Shown here: one piece after another, positions 1-15,000 of the stretch
Layout: every line of letters begins with the position of its first letter
Position numbering within the stretch: position 1 is the stretch's first letter
NCBI GenBank assembly: GCA_018920365.1
Contig: JAHLMM010000003.1
Location: 1 to 56,169, forward strand
Direction: 5' to 3'
Length of the DNA stretch: 56,169 nucleotides
From: Candidatus Aenigmatarchaeota archaeon
GTDB taxonomy: Archaea; Aenigmatarchaeota; Aenigmatarchaeia; CG10238-14
Translations under genes and position numbers: made by a program
The notes under the pieces: model-generated
Told to the model about the DNA's origin: nothing
What the model saw: the letters and a program-made list of their open reading frames with translations, nothing else
Databases searched by the model: none

Positions 1-1
1 G

Positions 2-3000
2 CATGGGCAGCGAGTGGATTATCACCGAAGTGTTTCAGATGATTATGGTTTCAAAGATGAAGTTAGCAGCACTTTCACTTTGCAAGAAGATGATACAGAA
101 ATTTTCATATCATCAACAACTGGTTATGAGCTTAACAGAGAAGGATTGGATCAAATTCTTCTAAGTGCACTTGTCACAGATTTGGATAGATATTCTATAC
201 CCGTAGGACAAGATGTGTCTGCTAGAATAAGAGTAACGTACAATTCAAGCGATCCAAATAGTTGGAATGATTTTAATTTACAAACAAACAGCAGCGGTTA
301 TATAAATTATTATTTGGATCCAGACTGCACATATTCAGTTGGCGTTCAGCAATGGAGAGCACAAGTTTATAATGATGTCTGCTATAAAACAACAGCAGAG
401 CAAGATTCATTCATTGTGAAAGGCAGCATTTACAATAATCTTGAGTTGCCTGATTATTTGTCATCTTACCCAACAGGCTCATCAATAGAAATAAGGTACA
501 ACACAACAAGCGATTGTACATATACAAGGGCAGATGAAGCACCATTGATAAATGTGACGCCAACAATAGAGTTAAGCTTAAACGGAGCATCATGGGAAGC
601 TTGTACACCTATAAACTCAACTTATGGCGTTTACAATTGCTCATGGAACAGCTCATTCAAACAGCCAGGATTTTGGGACATAAAATTCACAAGCTCAAAG
701 CAATACTTCAACACAAAACAAACAGTATTCCCAGATTGGTTTGAAATATACAATGCAAATCCAACAAACACAACCATACCAACAGTAACACCAACAATGG
801 GCGGATGGGGAGATGTTTACAACTATTCTGTCTATTTGACAGATTCTGATGGCGATCCTATAACATGTGTTTTGTATACATCAACAGATGATGGTAATAC
901 ATGGAGGAAACAAGGGCAGAAAACAATAGGCAGCTCTGGCTTGTGCAGTTTTGTTGTTTCAAACTTCAATTGCAACGCAACATACACAGATGTTGGCAGT
1001 GATAACTGGTTTAAATTTGAAATAACAGACGGTTATCACACACCATTCAACATTTCAAGTGAAGAAGGACCTATAATAGAAAGAAATAACATAACCATAA
1101 CGCTGCTTTCAGGCAACAACAGTGTTGTAAACAGAACTGGAAATGAATTCACAACACTTAGGGTTTTTGTAAATGATACAACAAAAGGATGGCCTGCAGG
1201 CAATGGTACATCTGGAAATGCAACTGTATATTTCAACATTACAATTGACGGTGTTTCTTACATTATAGATGGATCAAATACAACTGTTAAAGGAAATGTC
1301 ACATATAGATTCAATCCAAGCTGTTCATATGGCGTAGGCGATCAAAAGTGGTTTGCTTACAAATCAGGGTTTATAGGTGGCGATCAATGCTATAATGATG
1401 CTTCATCATCTATTTACAATTTAACAATATTTGGTAATCTTATAAATTATATTGCAATACCAAATGGAGAAAAATACAACAGAGATGAACAAAATGTTAC
1501 AATAAGAGCAAATGTAACAACAGATTGTCCATCAAATGAAGGATTAATAAATAATGCACTAGTCAACTTTACAATAATTCACATAGGCACATCAAATCAA
1601 TATTCATGTACGCTTGGCTCATTCACAAACGAAGGAAATGGTTATTATAATTGCAGTTTTGATACGACATCAAAACCAACACAATGGTACAACATAAGAA
1701 TGAACTCGTCCGGCTTCCAGTACTTTACTCCAAATAATACAATAAAGACTCAAGCATTCTTTGTGTCAACAAGACCTGTTTTAACGAATCCAACAACATC
1801 TCCATTAACAGGTGGCTGGGGTGCACCTCACACATTCAGTGTTTATGTAAGAGATGATGATAATGATGTCAACAATGTCAGTTTATGGATAAGATGTGTT
1901 GGCGGCGGTTGTACTCCAACAAACTTTTGGTTGGCTAAAACATCTTTAATTTCAGCATCATCATCTCCACAACAAGTTCAATTTGTGAAAACAGATTTTA
2001 CAGCTTTAGATATAGGCAACTGGGAATATTTCTTCAATTCAACAGATGGATTGAATTCAGCTAATACAAGCATCAACACATTTACTATAGACAAAGACAC
2101 AATAAACATAACTCTAATAGATGGAGACAATGTTGTAATAAACAGAAGCACAACACAAACAGTTACATTAAGAGTAAAAGTTTTTGACGAAGATAGGAAT
2201 GTAGCAATTTCCCCAGGCGAACCTGGTACAGGTTATTTCTATGTCACAACAGATCCAAACAATCCTAACAGCTATGTCATAGATAAAACATTATCATCAA
2301 TAGAAGGCGGCAGTTATTTGACAGACACATTCCCAACACTTTCAAGATGTACATATGGAATTGGGCCGCAAAAATGGAAGGTTGAATTTGGATCTTACGC
2401 ATACAAAACTACAAACAGTTCTGAATTTTCAATAAACATAACAACACACGAAATAGTTTTGCAAATAGTTGGACCAAACAATCAAACTTTCAGAAGAGTA
2501 ATAGATCCAATACCATTGATAGCTTATGCAAGTGATGATTGTGGTGGCTTGATACAAGCAACAACATTCTTCAAAGCATATCCAGAATATTCATGGACAA
2601 CATGCAATTCACCAACCGATAATTTGAATGGCACATACAACTGCACTTTATATTCTCCTCCAACAGCAGGTTTAACATATTATGATTTGGAATTCAACGC
2701 ATCCAAGCAATATTATAACTCATCAAATACAGCTTACAAACAAGATTCATTTGTTCTTGTCACAAACCCAGAAATAACAGCATATGCTCCAACAACATCA
2801 GATTCTTTATTACCATATGGATGGTCTGAAACATGGAATTTCACCGCATCTGTAAGAGATGTCGATCAGAATGTTTACAATTTTGAAAAATTGAACATTA
2901 GCTTGTGGATTGATTTTGGCAGCGGTTATCAGTTAATAAACAGCACTTTATGCTCATCAACAGACAATCCAAATTGCGCAAGTTGGAAGACAATAACATT

Positions 3001-6000
3001 TTTGTACAATAAATTTTCATGCGGCGATATTGGAATAAAATCATATAAATGGAATGTAACAGATCAATGGGGCTACACAAATGAAACATCATCAACATTC
3101 ACAATTGACAAAAGCGATGTAATAATAGAATTTGTTGACCAACCATCATCCATTTACAGGGCGAATTCAACAACAGGCAGATTCATATACAGAGTGTTAG
3201 ATACAGATAACAGCAGTTATGTTAAAAACACATCAACAAATACTGCAATGTGGATAACAGTTGATGGCAGCAATTATGACAATGGAAGATTTGTGCAAAT
3301 AAATTCAAGCGGTTATGCAAACTATGATTTTGATCCAAACTGCAATTATGGCTATGGAATGCAAAAATGGATAGCAGGTGTTTATGAGGACAGTTGCTAT
3401 AAAAATAAAAATTTATCATTTACACCTCAATTTGAAGTTACAGCACAGCTGAGAAACAATATCTATCTACCAAGCTACAATAGCGTTTATAATGTAACAG
3501 ATTTAATAACAATAAGATTCAATACAACAACTGAATGTCTATCTGAGGGTATAATAGCAAATGCTACACCAACTATTTCATTGAAATCTCCATTAGATTC
3601 ATGGGAAACATGTTCGCCTGTTTACAACGAATACAATGGATGGTATAATTGCACCTGGAATTCAACTCACAAAAAAGAAGGATATTGGACAATAATGCTT
3701 AATAGCACAAAGACGCCGTATTTTGCATTTAATTCATCATTATATACAAACTGGTTCTGGCTTGAAAACTTGAATTCAACATATGACAATGTCAGCTTAA
3801 CTCCAGGCATAGGAGGATGGAGCAGATTATATAATTATACAATAGACATAGATGATCCTGAAAGAGAAGATATAAATTGCAGCTTGTTCATAAGCAAAGA
3901 CAATCAGTTGACATGGGAATACAAAGGAAGTTATTTGCTCCAAAATGGTTTAGGTACATGTTTTGTAACAGTTCATGACTTTGACTGCGATGATATAGGA
4001 AAAGGCATTTACTATAAATGGCAAATCGTTAACGGAGAGATTGCAAACGCATACAACACAACTGCGTATGCTGGCCCAAATATAACAGAATCAACTGTTC
4101 AGATACAATTGCATCAAGGAAACAACACATTTGTTAACAGATCATTCCAGACAAGACCTTTGATTGTAAGAATTTACGATACTGAAAATCAAAGTTATGT
4201 TTACAACGCCAATACAAGCTTTTGGATAACTTATGATTATTATAATTATACGCTTGTAAATCAATCAAAATCAGATCTATCAGGATATGCTCTATATAGC
4301 TTTTTACCAAATTGTATGTATATACCAGGTACACAAAAATGGATAGGTGGAGTTGAAAATGACAAATGCTACACTGACATAAACTCTACAGAATATTTAG
4401 TTCACGTAAATGGTACATTATTCAATAATATCATACAACCAAACGGACAGGAATTTTTGAGAGGAAGCAATGTTACTATCAAAGTAAATGTTTCAAGCGA
4501 TTGTTCAAATGAAATAATGAATGAATCTGTTATGATCAACTTTACTAACATAAAAGACTCTACGCAATATTTATGCAATCCTATATTCAACGAAAATACA
4601 GGGCTTTACAATTGCACATTCAACACTTCATCATATGCTGCAAGATGGTGGAATGTCACAGCGTTTAGCGTCAAAACATTATACAATTTCAATTATACAA
4701 CCAAATCAAATGCGTTTTGGGTAGAGACAAAACCAGAGTTAAACAATCCAACAGTTACAGCTTCTGGTGATGGCGGTTGGGGTGAAACATATATATTCAC
4801 CGTCAATTTTACAGATGAAGATTTAGATCCAAATACATTAAGATTGTGGGTTAACAAATCAAGCGGATGGACTAATTCAAATACAACAACCATATCAGGC
4901 ATAAACCAAACAGTGACATTCATTCAAGTAAACTTGTTCAGCTCAAGCGATTATATAAATTCATTGAACAATTTGACAAAGTATTATTTCAGAACACAGG
5001 ATGAAGTCATACCAACAGAAAACGACACAGATCAGACTCAAGAACTTAATATAACATTGTATAAAGATGATGTGTACATAAATCACACTTATGGAAATTC
5101 AACTGTTGTTAACAGGACAGGCGGTAGTCTTTTCTTCAGAGTAAGAATGTGGGATACTGATAGAACACCATGGGATGATTTGCCATCAGGAAGCAGAGGT
5201 AGATTCTGGTTTACAAAGGATGGTTCAACATTTATCAACACTATAGATAAATTTGCAAACAGCAGTGGTGAAATAGCTCACTTACAGTCATTAGACTGCA
5301 CATTCCAAGTCGGACCTCAATATTGGTTTGCTGAATTATACGGTAACACACCTTACAAAGATACAAATTCAAGTATTTTCAATTGGACAATCGTTACTGT
5401 TGGTTTGACAGCTAACATTACAAATCCAGATGGTATTTCAAGATTGAGAGGAATCGATGATATTGTGTTGCGTGCAAGAGTCACAGACGATTGCGGCGGC
5501 GTGCCAAACGCAACTATTGTATTTTATGTTCCATCAGAGAATTACGAATGTAATAATGTTTATTACGAAGGCAATGGATATTACAATTGCACTATACCAT
5601 ACTCTGCAACAGCTACATGGAATACTGGATGGCATGATGTAACAGTTGATGTTTCAAAGCAATATTACAATGGAACATTTGTAGAAAAGACAAATGCATT
5701 TTATTTGGCAACAAAACCAGAAATATTGCTAACACCGCCACCAACAGCAACACCTGAGCAAGATGGAGGATGGGGAGAAAATTGGTTGTTTACAGCAATT
5801 ACACAAGATTTAGATGGCGATTATTACAACGTGTCACTATGGTTTAATTTGACAGGTAGCTGGCAGTTAGCTGATTCAACAATAGTTAGTGGTCCACAGC
5901 AAGTTGATTTTCCAGACAAAACATTTGCTTGTGAAAATATTGGTCAAAGGCAATTTATGTTCAAAGTGACAGATGTTTGGGGCTATTCAAATAATTATAC

Positions 6001-9000
6001 GTCGCCGTTTAACATTGACAAAGACGATACAACAATTGAATATGTGGCAGGCGCTGGAACACAAGTTGATAGAGAATATAATGATTATGAGCTAATAAGA
6101 GTTCAAATAAGAGATTTTGATAGAGATGACTATCTAGTCGGACCTGGTATAAATGGTTCTGTATGGATAACAACCGATGGAGTTAACTATATTTTGAGTG
6201 CAACTAACACAACTGACTCTTCAAGCTATCTAAGCTATTACTTTAATCCAAATTGTACATATAATGTTGGTATACAAAAATGGAGAGCAGGTACATACAA
6301 TGATGTTTGCTACAAAGATAACAATCCTGATTTTGGATTTACTATAGAGATAACAGGACAATTGAAAAATTATATATTGTCTCCATCATACAACACAACA
6401 TTTGCTGTCGGAAATAATGTCAACACAACATTTGAAGTGCTAGATGAATGCTCAGTTCCTGTAAACCAATCAAACGGAAAAATAGAATTTAGATCACCTT
6501 CTGGATTATATGAGACATGCTCGCCATTGGCAGAAACAGGAAACATATACAATTGCACTTGGAATACAACTTTACATCAAGGTGGTTATTGGGATATAAG
6601 ACTAAATTCATCAAAAACATATTATTATTCTAACAGCACATTGCTTGCACAGTGGTTGTATCTTTTCAACACACCACCTTATGTAGAAAACCTTTCGGTT
6701 ACACCAACAGCAGAAGGTTGGGGTAGAACATTTACATTTAGCTTGGATGTAGATGATTTGCAGAAGGATAATGTTACATGCACTTTGCTATTATCAACAA
6801 ACAACGGATTAACTTGGATGAATAAAGGCAACTCAACAGTTTATAATGGATATGGAAGATGTGAAGTTAATGTATCAACATTTGATTGTGGTGATATAGG
6901 AAATGACAACAGGTATATGTTTGAAGTTTATGACGGTACAAATACGTTTAACACAACAAACAACACAAATCTTGTGATCGAACCCAACGATGTTCAACTA
7001 TATTACATTAGTGGAAATCAAAGCTATGTAAATAGAAGTGGTTCTCAATCAACAAATTTTGTCTTGCAAGTTTATGATTTGGATAGCAACTCATACCCAT
7101 CAAATGTTAATATGTCTGTATATGTCACAGTTGATCAGTTAAGTTTTATAGAAAATTCAACGCCAAAAACAACATTCAATGGAACTTTGAATTATTCTTT
7201 CAATCCATCATGTACATTCAACAATCTTGGCTTGCAATATTGGAAAGTTGGTGCCAATAATAATATATGCTACAAAAACATAAACACAACCGAAAACTAT
7301 ACTGTTTACATAATAGGAGACATAATCAACAAATTGACAGGGCCAACAGGCGATAGCTATTTAAGAGGAGAGGAAAACGTTACATTTGCTTTGGAAGAGA
7401 TTGACGATTGCTCTGCACCTGTTGAATATGCAGATATAATTTTGAATTTGACAAGTGAGTATGGAAATGTATATGGATGCGATCCAATAACAACTATAGG
7501 CGGCGGTATTTATTATTGCGAGAAAAACACTACAGGAATGAGGGCAAGATGGTATAATGTAACTATAAACGCGAGCCAGCAATACTACAATTCAAATACA
7601 TCTTTGCATATCAATCCATTCTTTGTAAAGACAATGCCTGTTGTTCAAAATTTAACTATAACACCAGCGCAAGATTGGGGATGGGGTGAAAGATACACAT
7701 TTACAGCAAATGTGACAGATGAAGATTTAGATGATGTCATTGTAAGTTTATATTACAAACCAATAGTTTTTGACGATTGGAACCAGATCAATTTCACACT
7801 TGTTCCATCACCATTAAATACAACAGTAACATTGACATATCAAGGATTTACATGTGCAGATCAGGATTATGAACAACAATTTGAAATAACAGCTTTGGAT
7901 ACAAGATCTTACTTGACTAACAGTTCATGGGTCGAACAATGGAATAAAACATTTAATTTAACAAAGGATGATGTCATGCTTACATTGGAAGCTGGCAATG
8001 GCGATGAGGTTTGGAGAAATGGAACTGACAGTAGAAGGTTGAGCGTAAGAGTTTATGACAGCGATAAAAACACTTATCCAGGAGCAGGTTACAACGGTAT
8101 GTTCTGGGTAACAACTGATTATCTTTCATTTGATATTGGCAAACAAACAACAACAAACATTTCCAGTTACTTGAATTATTTATTCACCTCAGAAGCACCT
8201 CAACCTGAATGTGATTATTTAACAGGACCTCAAAAATGGGTAGCAGGAGTTTATGATGATGCTTGTTACAAAGACAAAAATTCAACAAATTACACTATAA
8301 TAGTCAAGTCAGAATTGAGGCCACAAATAGATTATCCATATGGTCAAGGATTTATAAGACCAAATCCAGTTCCGTTTGTTGGTAGAGTGTATGATGATTG
8401 TGGTTTAGTTTCAGGTGCTACATCGACATGGACATCCTATATAGGAATAAATGAATATGGATGCTTTAACAAAACAGAAGCAAATGGATGGTACAATTGT
8501 ACATGGGTTTCTACCAACAGGCCGTATGGTTATTATGATCTTCTGTTTACAGTAACAAAGAACTATTATGCATTAAATAGCAGCTTTAGAGATGACGCAT
8601 ACTTCTTAGGTACTTTGCCGTCATTAAGCAACCCAAGAATATTGAACAATCATTACAGAGGCGGTTGGGGCGAGACATATGATTTTGCAGTTAGAATAAC
8701 AGATTTTGATCTTAACATAAACAATGTTTCTGTGTGGAAAAGCTTTGACGGTATTAACTGGACTTTGGTTGACTCAAAAAATGTTAGTAACGCTGTCAAC
8801 CAGGATGTAATATTTTCAAAGAAATTCAATTGTAGCGACATGGGATTCAATTATTTCTATTTCACAACAGTCGATCAGTTCGGTTATTCGACAAACACGA
8901 CTGTAATGAACTTTACACTTGAATACGATAATGTAACTTTATCTGTAGGCTTGTCAAATTCAACAGTTAGAAGAATTGGAAACAATTTAGCCTTGCTAAA

Positions 9001-12000
9001 CTTTACAATATATGATTATGATTATGGAAGATATGCTCCTTTGGCTTCAGGAAAAGTCAACATTACACTAGATTATTTGAATTATTCTTACGTAATGAAT
9101 TGCACAACAGATTCAACAGGTCAATGCTATGTCTATTACAACCCTGACTGCTCTTCTCTTGCAGGCATACAGCAATGGATAGGAAAAACAGATGACATGT
9201 GCTATGAATTTGTTCAGACAAACCCAATTCAGTTGACAGTGATAGCTCAGCTAAATACATCAATACAATCACCATACAACCAGCAAATATTGAACAGAAA
9301 TCAAAATGCAAATCTTACAACGTATGTTTTTGATGAGTGCCTAGTTGCTATCAATGATTCGACTGTCAATTGGTACAATGAGACATTTTACAATATTGCA
9401 AATGGATATAGTACAATATGGCAAATACCAACTTTCTATCAATTAGGTCCAGAAACAATCTACGTTAACACAAGCAGAACATACTATGACAAAAACAGCA
9501 ATTTCACAAATGTATACATTTATGGATGGAGCGGAGTTACAACAGAAAATCCATTGAATGCTTCGAATTATCTTGCAGGATTTTCAATTAATGTGAAATG
9601 CAAAGTGACAGATCAAAACACCACAAGTGATTTGCAAGGTTACACAGTTAATTTCTACAAAAATGGCACATTCCAGGATTCGCAAATAACAAACTCAGAG
9701 GGTGAGGCTGTATGGTTGTGGCAGACTTTGGCAGAAACACCAGGATGGTATAACATAACTTGTTCTATAAATGATAACAACGTGCTTTATTACAATGCGT
9801 CGAAACCGCAAGACGAAGTTCAAGTATTGATAAAAAGACCATTGATAATTCAAACAATACAAAAAGATTCGCCGTTTGTTTATAGAAACAATACTTTTGA
9901 TCCGAATAATGTGAATATAACAGTTAAAGTTAGAGATTCCTTGGTCGGTGACGCTAATGGAGCTAATGTCACATTTTACAATTCAACAGCATTAATTGAT
10001 TATTGCTTGACAAATTCAAGCGGTATTTGTAGCATAAACTTTAACCCAAGCGAAACAGTGACGCCAAACGTTTATACAATATATATTAACGCAACCAAAA
10101 CAGGATTAGAAGATTCAGAAACAAATACAACGACAGTTGAAGTAAGAGGCAAACTTTATTTAAACATATCATCACCACAAAACAATAGTTTCTGGGCAAA
10201 AACAGATAATCTTGTTTTGTCTGCTTCAGTTGTCGATGAATCAAACCAACCCACTTCATCTAATGTAAGATGGTTTAATGAAACAGCTCTAGTTGCATCA
10301 GGAGAAAATGCAAACTGGCTTTTGCTTGAGCAGACAACTGGTAACCACACATTGACATCAAATGCAACAAGAGATTATTATGACAAAGCTGAACAAACAT
10401 TAATAATAACCGTAAGCAGTTTAGCTGATGTTCAATGGATTTATCCAGAAGACGGAAGCATAATGCCATATCCTTTACCATTTAACACAGTGTGCAGAGT
10501 TGTTGATTCAAGCACAGGTGTTGGCATAGAAAACTATTTGGTTGATTTTTGGTATAACTATACTCCGGGATACATATACAATGGCACACTGCTTACAAAT
10601 TCATCTGGTCATGCTACAAACACATTTGAGCCTGTACAAAAAGGAACTATAACATTTAGATGCAATATAACAAACGATTATGTCAAACTTTATACACCGA
10701 ACATCCATGAAGCAATAGCAGTAATAACTGTTAGAGATACAAGGCCACCACAAATACATAATCAAACCATAAACCCAATTTATGGAATTGAAGCTAACTT
10801 GAATTATACAAACATATCAGCAGTTGTGATTGACGACATAGGCGTAAGCAGTGTATTTGCTAGAATAGGCATGCCTAACGGAACATTCATGAATTTGTCA
10901 ATGACTCATATGGGTTCAAATCTTTATTCATTATTTTACTTAGCACCTATAGGCGGCATATATAATGTCACAATATTTTCAATCGATAATCCACCTGAAA
11001 ATAATATCAATAGCACATTTGCCGGATATTTCTATGTCAATGGAAAGACAGATGGCATTGTTACTCAGCCTGATGAAATTCAAATAAATGGCATAACATG
11101 GGTTAACTCAGAGTCAGCAGAAATAACAATAAACTTCACAAACATTGGACCAGCTACAGCATATGGTGTTAATTTAACATTTACAGCAGATCCTTTGAAC
11201 TCTCTAATATTCAATGAGACGATGCATCAATGTGGTGTTGTATACAATCAGAGCTCATGCATATTTGGCTTACTTGTCACAGTTCCAGCTGCAACACCGC
11301 CGTCTGTGCTAAAACTGATAACAGATGCTGTTTGGAGAAACCCTGATCAAAGTTTTGGCATAGATTCAGAAGACACAAACTTCATCATAATATCAAACAA
11401 AATCATAGACATAATTGAAGAAAATGTTACAGCAATAACACCACATGACAAGTTGACAGACATACCTAACATAAATGTAAGTTCAATAGGTAATGATTTG
11501 ATAACAGACATTGCTATAACAACAGTAGGTGGCAACATTTCAACATTATGTCCTGAATGCCAGATAATCATAGTTCCAAATGAATGGGGATTACTTGAAG
11601 CAGGCGCAAGTTTTATTTCAGATTTAAAAGTTCAAGTTCCAAGAGCTCAACCACCAGGAACATATTGGACATATATAAGGGCAGCGTCACCAGAAACAGC
11701 ACCTGATTTAATGCCTTTGTATATAACAGTTCCATTAAATGCCTCATGGCAAAGATCACCAGATAGTTTCGGCATAATATTAGCACCACCAAATACAACT
11801 GGTTATATAGGTGATATAACAACAACAAGTTTTGCAAACATAAGAATAATTTTCAACGCATACAAGCAACAGAACGCTTCACAATTATTCAATATTTATC
11901 CATCAGCTTTCAGTTTGGATAATGGTGCAGTAAGAAACGTCAGTGTCAACTATACAATTCCAGCTTCATATGTGTCAGCGCAAGGAATGTATTATGCCGA

Positions 12001-15000
12001 AATAATAATAACTAATACAACAGCCATGCCGCAAGAATACAAGACAAGCTTCTGGCTAAATGTGACAGACATACCGCCTATTATAAGCAACGTTAGCATC
12101 ATGCCTCAAACATTTGAAATGATTTATGAAAATACAAATGTCTCAGCCATAATAACAGACAATTTTGCTGTATCTTATGCATTCATAAATGTAACATTGC
12201 CAAACGGATCTTCTATAGAGCAGACTATGCAAAAGTCAGGCAACTATTATTCAGCTATTTATTCCACAAACATTCATGGCTATCAAAACATAAGCATATG
12301 TGCAAATGATACGCAATCGTTAATGGCATGCACTAATTTCATACCAGTATTGGCTTCAGGTAAAACTCAAATCAATCAATCATTCAACGTATCAAAAATA
12401 TATGTAGCCAACATAACATTATTTGAAGGCAAGCAATATGCAGTGAATGTTTCAACAAACAACATAGGAAATTCAAGAGCATTCAATGTTTCTGTCAACA
12501 TAACATCACCGCAGAATCTTTCAACAAACATTAACAGCAGCTTTTATAGTTTGATATTGAAAGAGCAGTCATACTCAGATTTAGTTTTAGTTAATGTGTC
12601 GCCTGCGGCAAAACCAGGCACATACATGCTTAACTTTAGCAATTATTGGGTTAATCTGGACAATACAACTGACGAATCTTTAAGCCAGCTAGAATTTGAA
12701 GTTTTGTCAAATCCAAAATTGAATTTATCTTCAAATGTTACTGTATATGTTCCAGACGGAACTGAAAACAATGGCACTTTGACTATTCAATCAATAGGTA
12801 ATGATGATGTTACAAACATAACATTTTCATGCTTGTCTGGAACAGTATGTCAAGATTTCAATGTTTCATTCATACCATCATTCATTGACAGGTTGAATGT
12901 ATCAGACATAGCTTATGCAAACATTTCAGTCGCAGTACCTAGACAATATCCTTTAGGCACATACAACGGAACTATACAATTGAATGCAACAAACATTTCA
13001 ATGAATGTGCCAATATATGTAATTGTACCAATGAATTTGTCTTGGACTCAATCGCCTATAGAAATATACAGAAATGTTTTAGGCGATTCTTATGGATATT
13101 ACGGCGGCATTGATTTACAGAATACAGGCAACACTCCACTGCTTTTGAAAGTTGAAAAGACAGGAAATATATCATCATATCTATCATTGACAGAATCATA
13201 CATTACAATCCCAATTGGAGCTGTCTATACAATTAAAATAAATTACACTGTGCCTAACATAGCTCAAATAAGCAACTTTACAGGTTATATAACAACAGGA
13301 AACACAACAGCAGATCAGCAAAAATCAACATTTGTCAGCTTACATGTTACACCATATTATGTTGACATAAAATATCCAACATCAACAAATCCAATAACAG
13401 GAATAACATTTGGCGACACTATATCTGCTAGAGTTAATGTCACATTCGGTCAAGTGCTTACAGATAATGTAACATTCTTTGTCAGAATTTTCAATGAATC
13501 ATTTTCACAGCCAGTTGTAGTTGATTCTGCTATTTATTCAACTTCAGATCAATTATGGATAGTCAATTTCACAGCACCTATGCTTCCAGAAAATAGGGCA
13601 TATGATTTAAATATAACAGCAAATGATACGTTTGATAATTTGATAAGAAGTGATGTAGAATATAGGTCTATAAACTATAGAGATTCAATACCACCTCAAT
13701 TGACTTTGGTAGTGCCAGCTAAAGTTCCAGCTGGCTATGTTGCAACAGTTGATGGCATAGCATATGAAGAAGGCAATTTAAGAAATGTTTCAGCTGTCAT
13801 AACATACCCAGACAACACAACACAACAAGTTTCATTTGTCTTTTTGAATAGGATTAATAATACGTATTATTATCAGTACAATATAACAAACACAACTTTA
13901 CTAGGTGTTTATACAATTAATGCAACAGCTTGTGATTATTCAAATAATTGTGGAAATGCATCATCAGAATTCCAAATATATCCTGCAGCTCTATTTCACG
14001 GTTATTCAAAAGATTATGAGCACGCAGCAGAGCCTGTAACATTTGTTAATTTCACGTTATATCAGCCTGACACAATCCAAATGTTATTCAATATAACACC
14101 AAATATGGCTAACGGTTATTATAATGCTTTGATAGACGCAAGAAGATATGATTTGCAAGCATCAATTTTCAATTCAACAGTGCTTTCAAGAAATGTTGAA
14201 ATAATAACTGATGTTTTTAACCCGATGATATTTGGTGACATACCTTCCGAAAGAGTAAGCATAGGCACATTGCAAGGACTATATGTTGAAACTGTGTTGA
14301 ATACAACAAACACAAGCATAACATTTGATTACAACGATTATATGAGCAAGACAATTTGCAAGATGAATAATGATTGCAGGCCGGCAGCATTCTTTGAAGG
14401 ATCATTAGCTTTATTCAGGTGCGATAATTGGGTAAGAAAAACAGGATGTTTAGGTTCATGGACAAGATTGACAACATCAATCAATTCTACACTACACATA
14501 GCTACTGCACAAGTATCTGGAAATATTTCAGGTGCATATGCACTAGCTCCATACATATGTGGTGATAGCACATGCGATCATGGTTATGGTGAATCAACAT
14601 TTACATGTCCAGCTGATTGTCCATTACCACCACCAGTTACACTACCACCACAAGCAGGTGGAGGAGCAGCAGGAGGTGGTGGAGGCGGCGGTGGAGCTGG
14701 AGGAGCAGGAATAGGGGAGATAACAGTACCAGGTGTACCATTCTCAATTAAATCAACTTTATTATTTGTAACTTTGAAGCCTGGTGAGGAAGAGATACAC
14801 TCAATTGAAATAACAAACAATGAAGAGAGTGAAAAGAAAGGAGAAATTAAAGTAGAAGGTTTTGCATGGGAGATGATAATGCTTGAAGAATCAAGCTTTA
14901 CAGTTGCGCCTAAATCAACCAAAGTAATCAAAGTTAAAGTGTTTGCATTACCATCAAATCAGCCAGGAATATATACAGCTGACCTTGTTACAACAATTGG

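Noticed and set aside
14584-14931. 115-aa minus-strand ORF with poly-Pro
   Set aside because: Antisense shadow of the poly-Gly hinge in the giant ORF; low complexity, no independent support. Other minus-strand ORFs inside the giant genes are rejected for the same reason.
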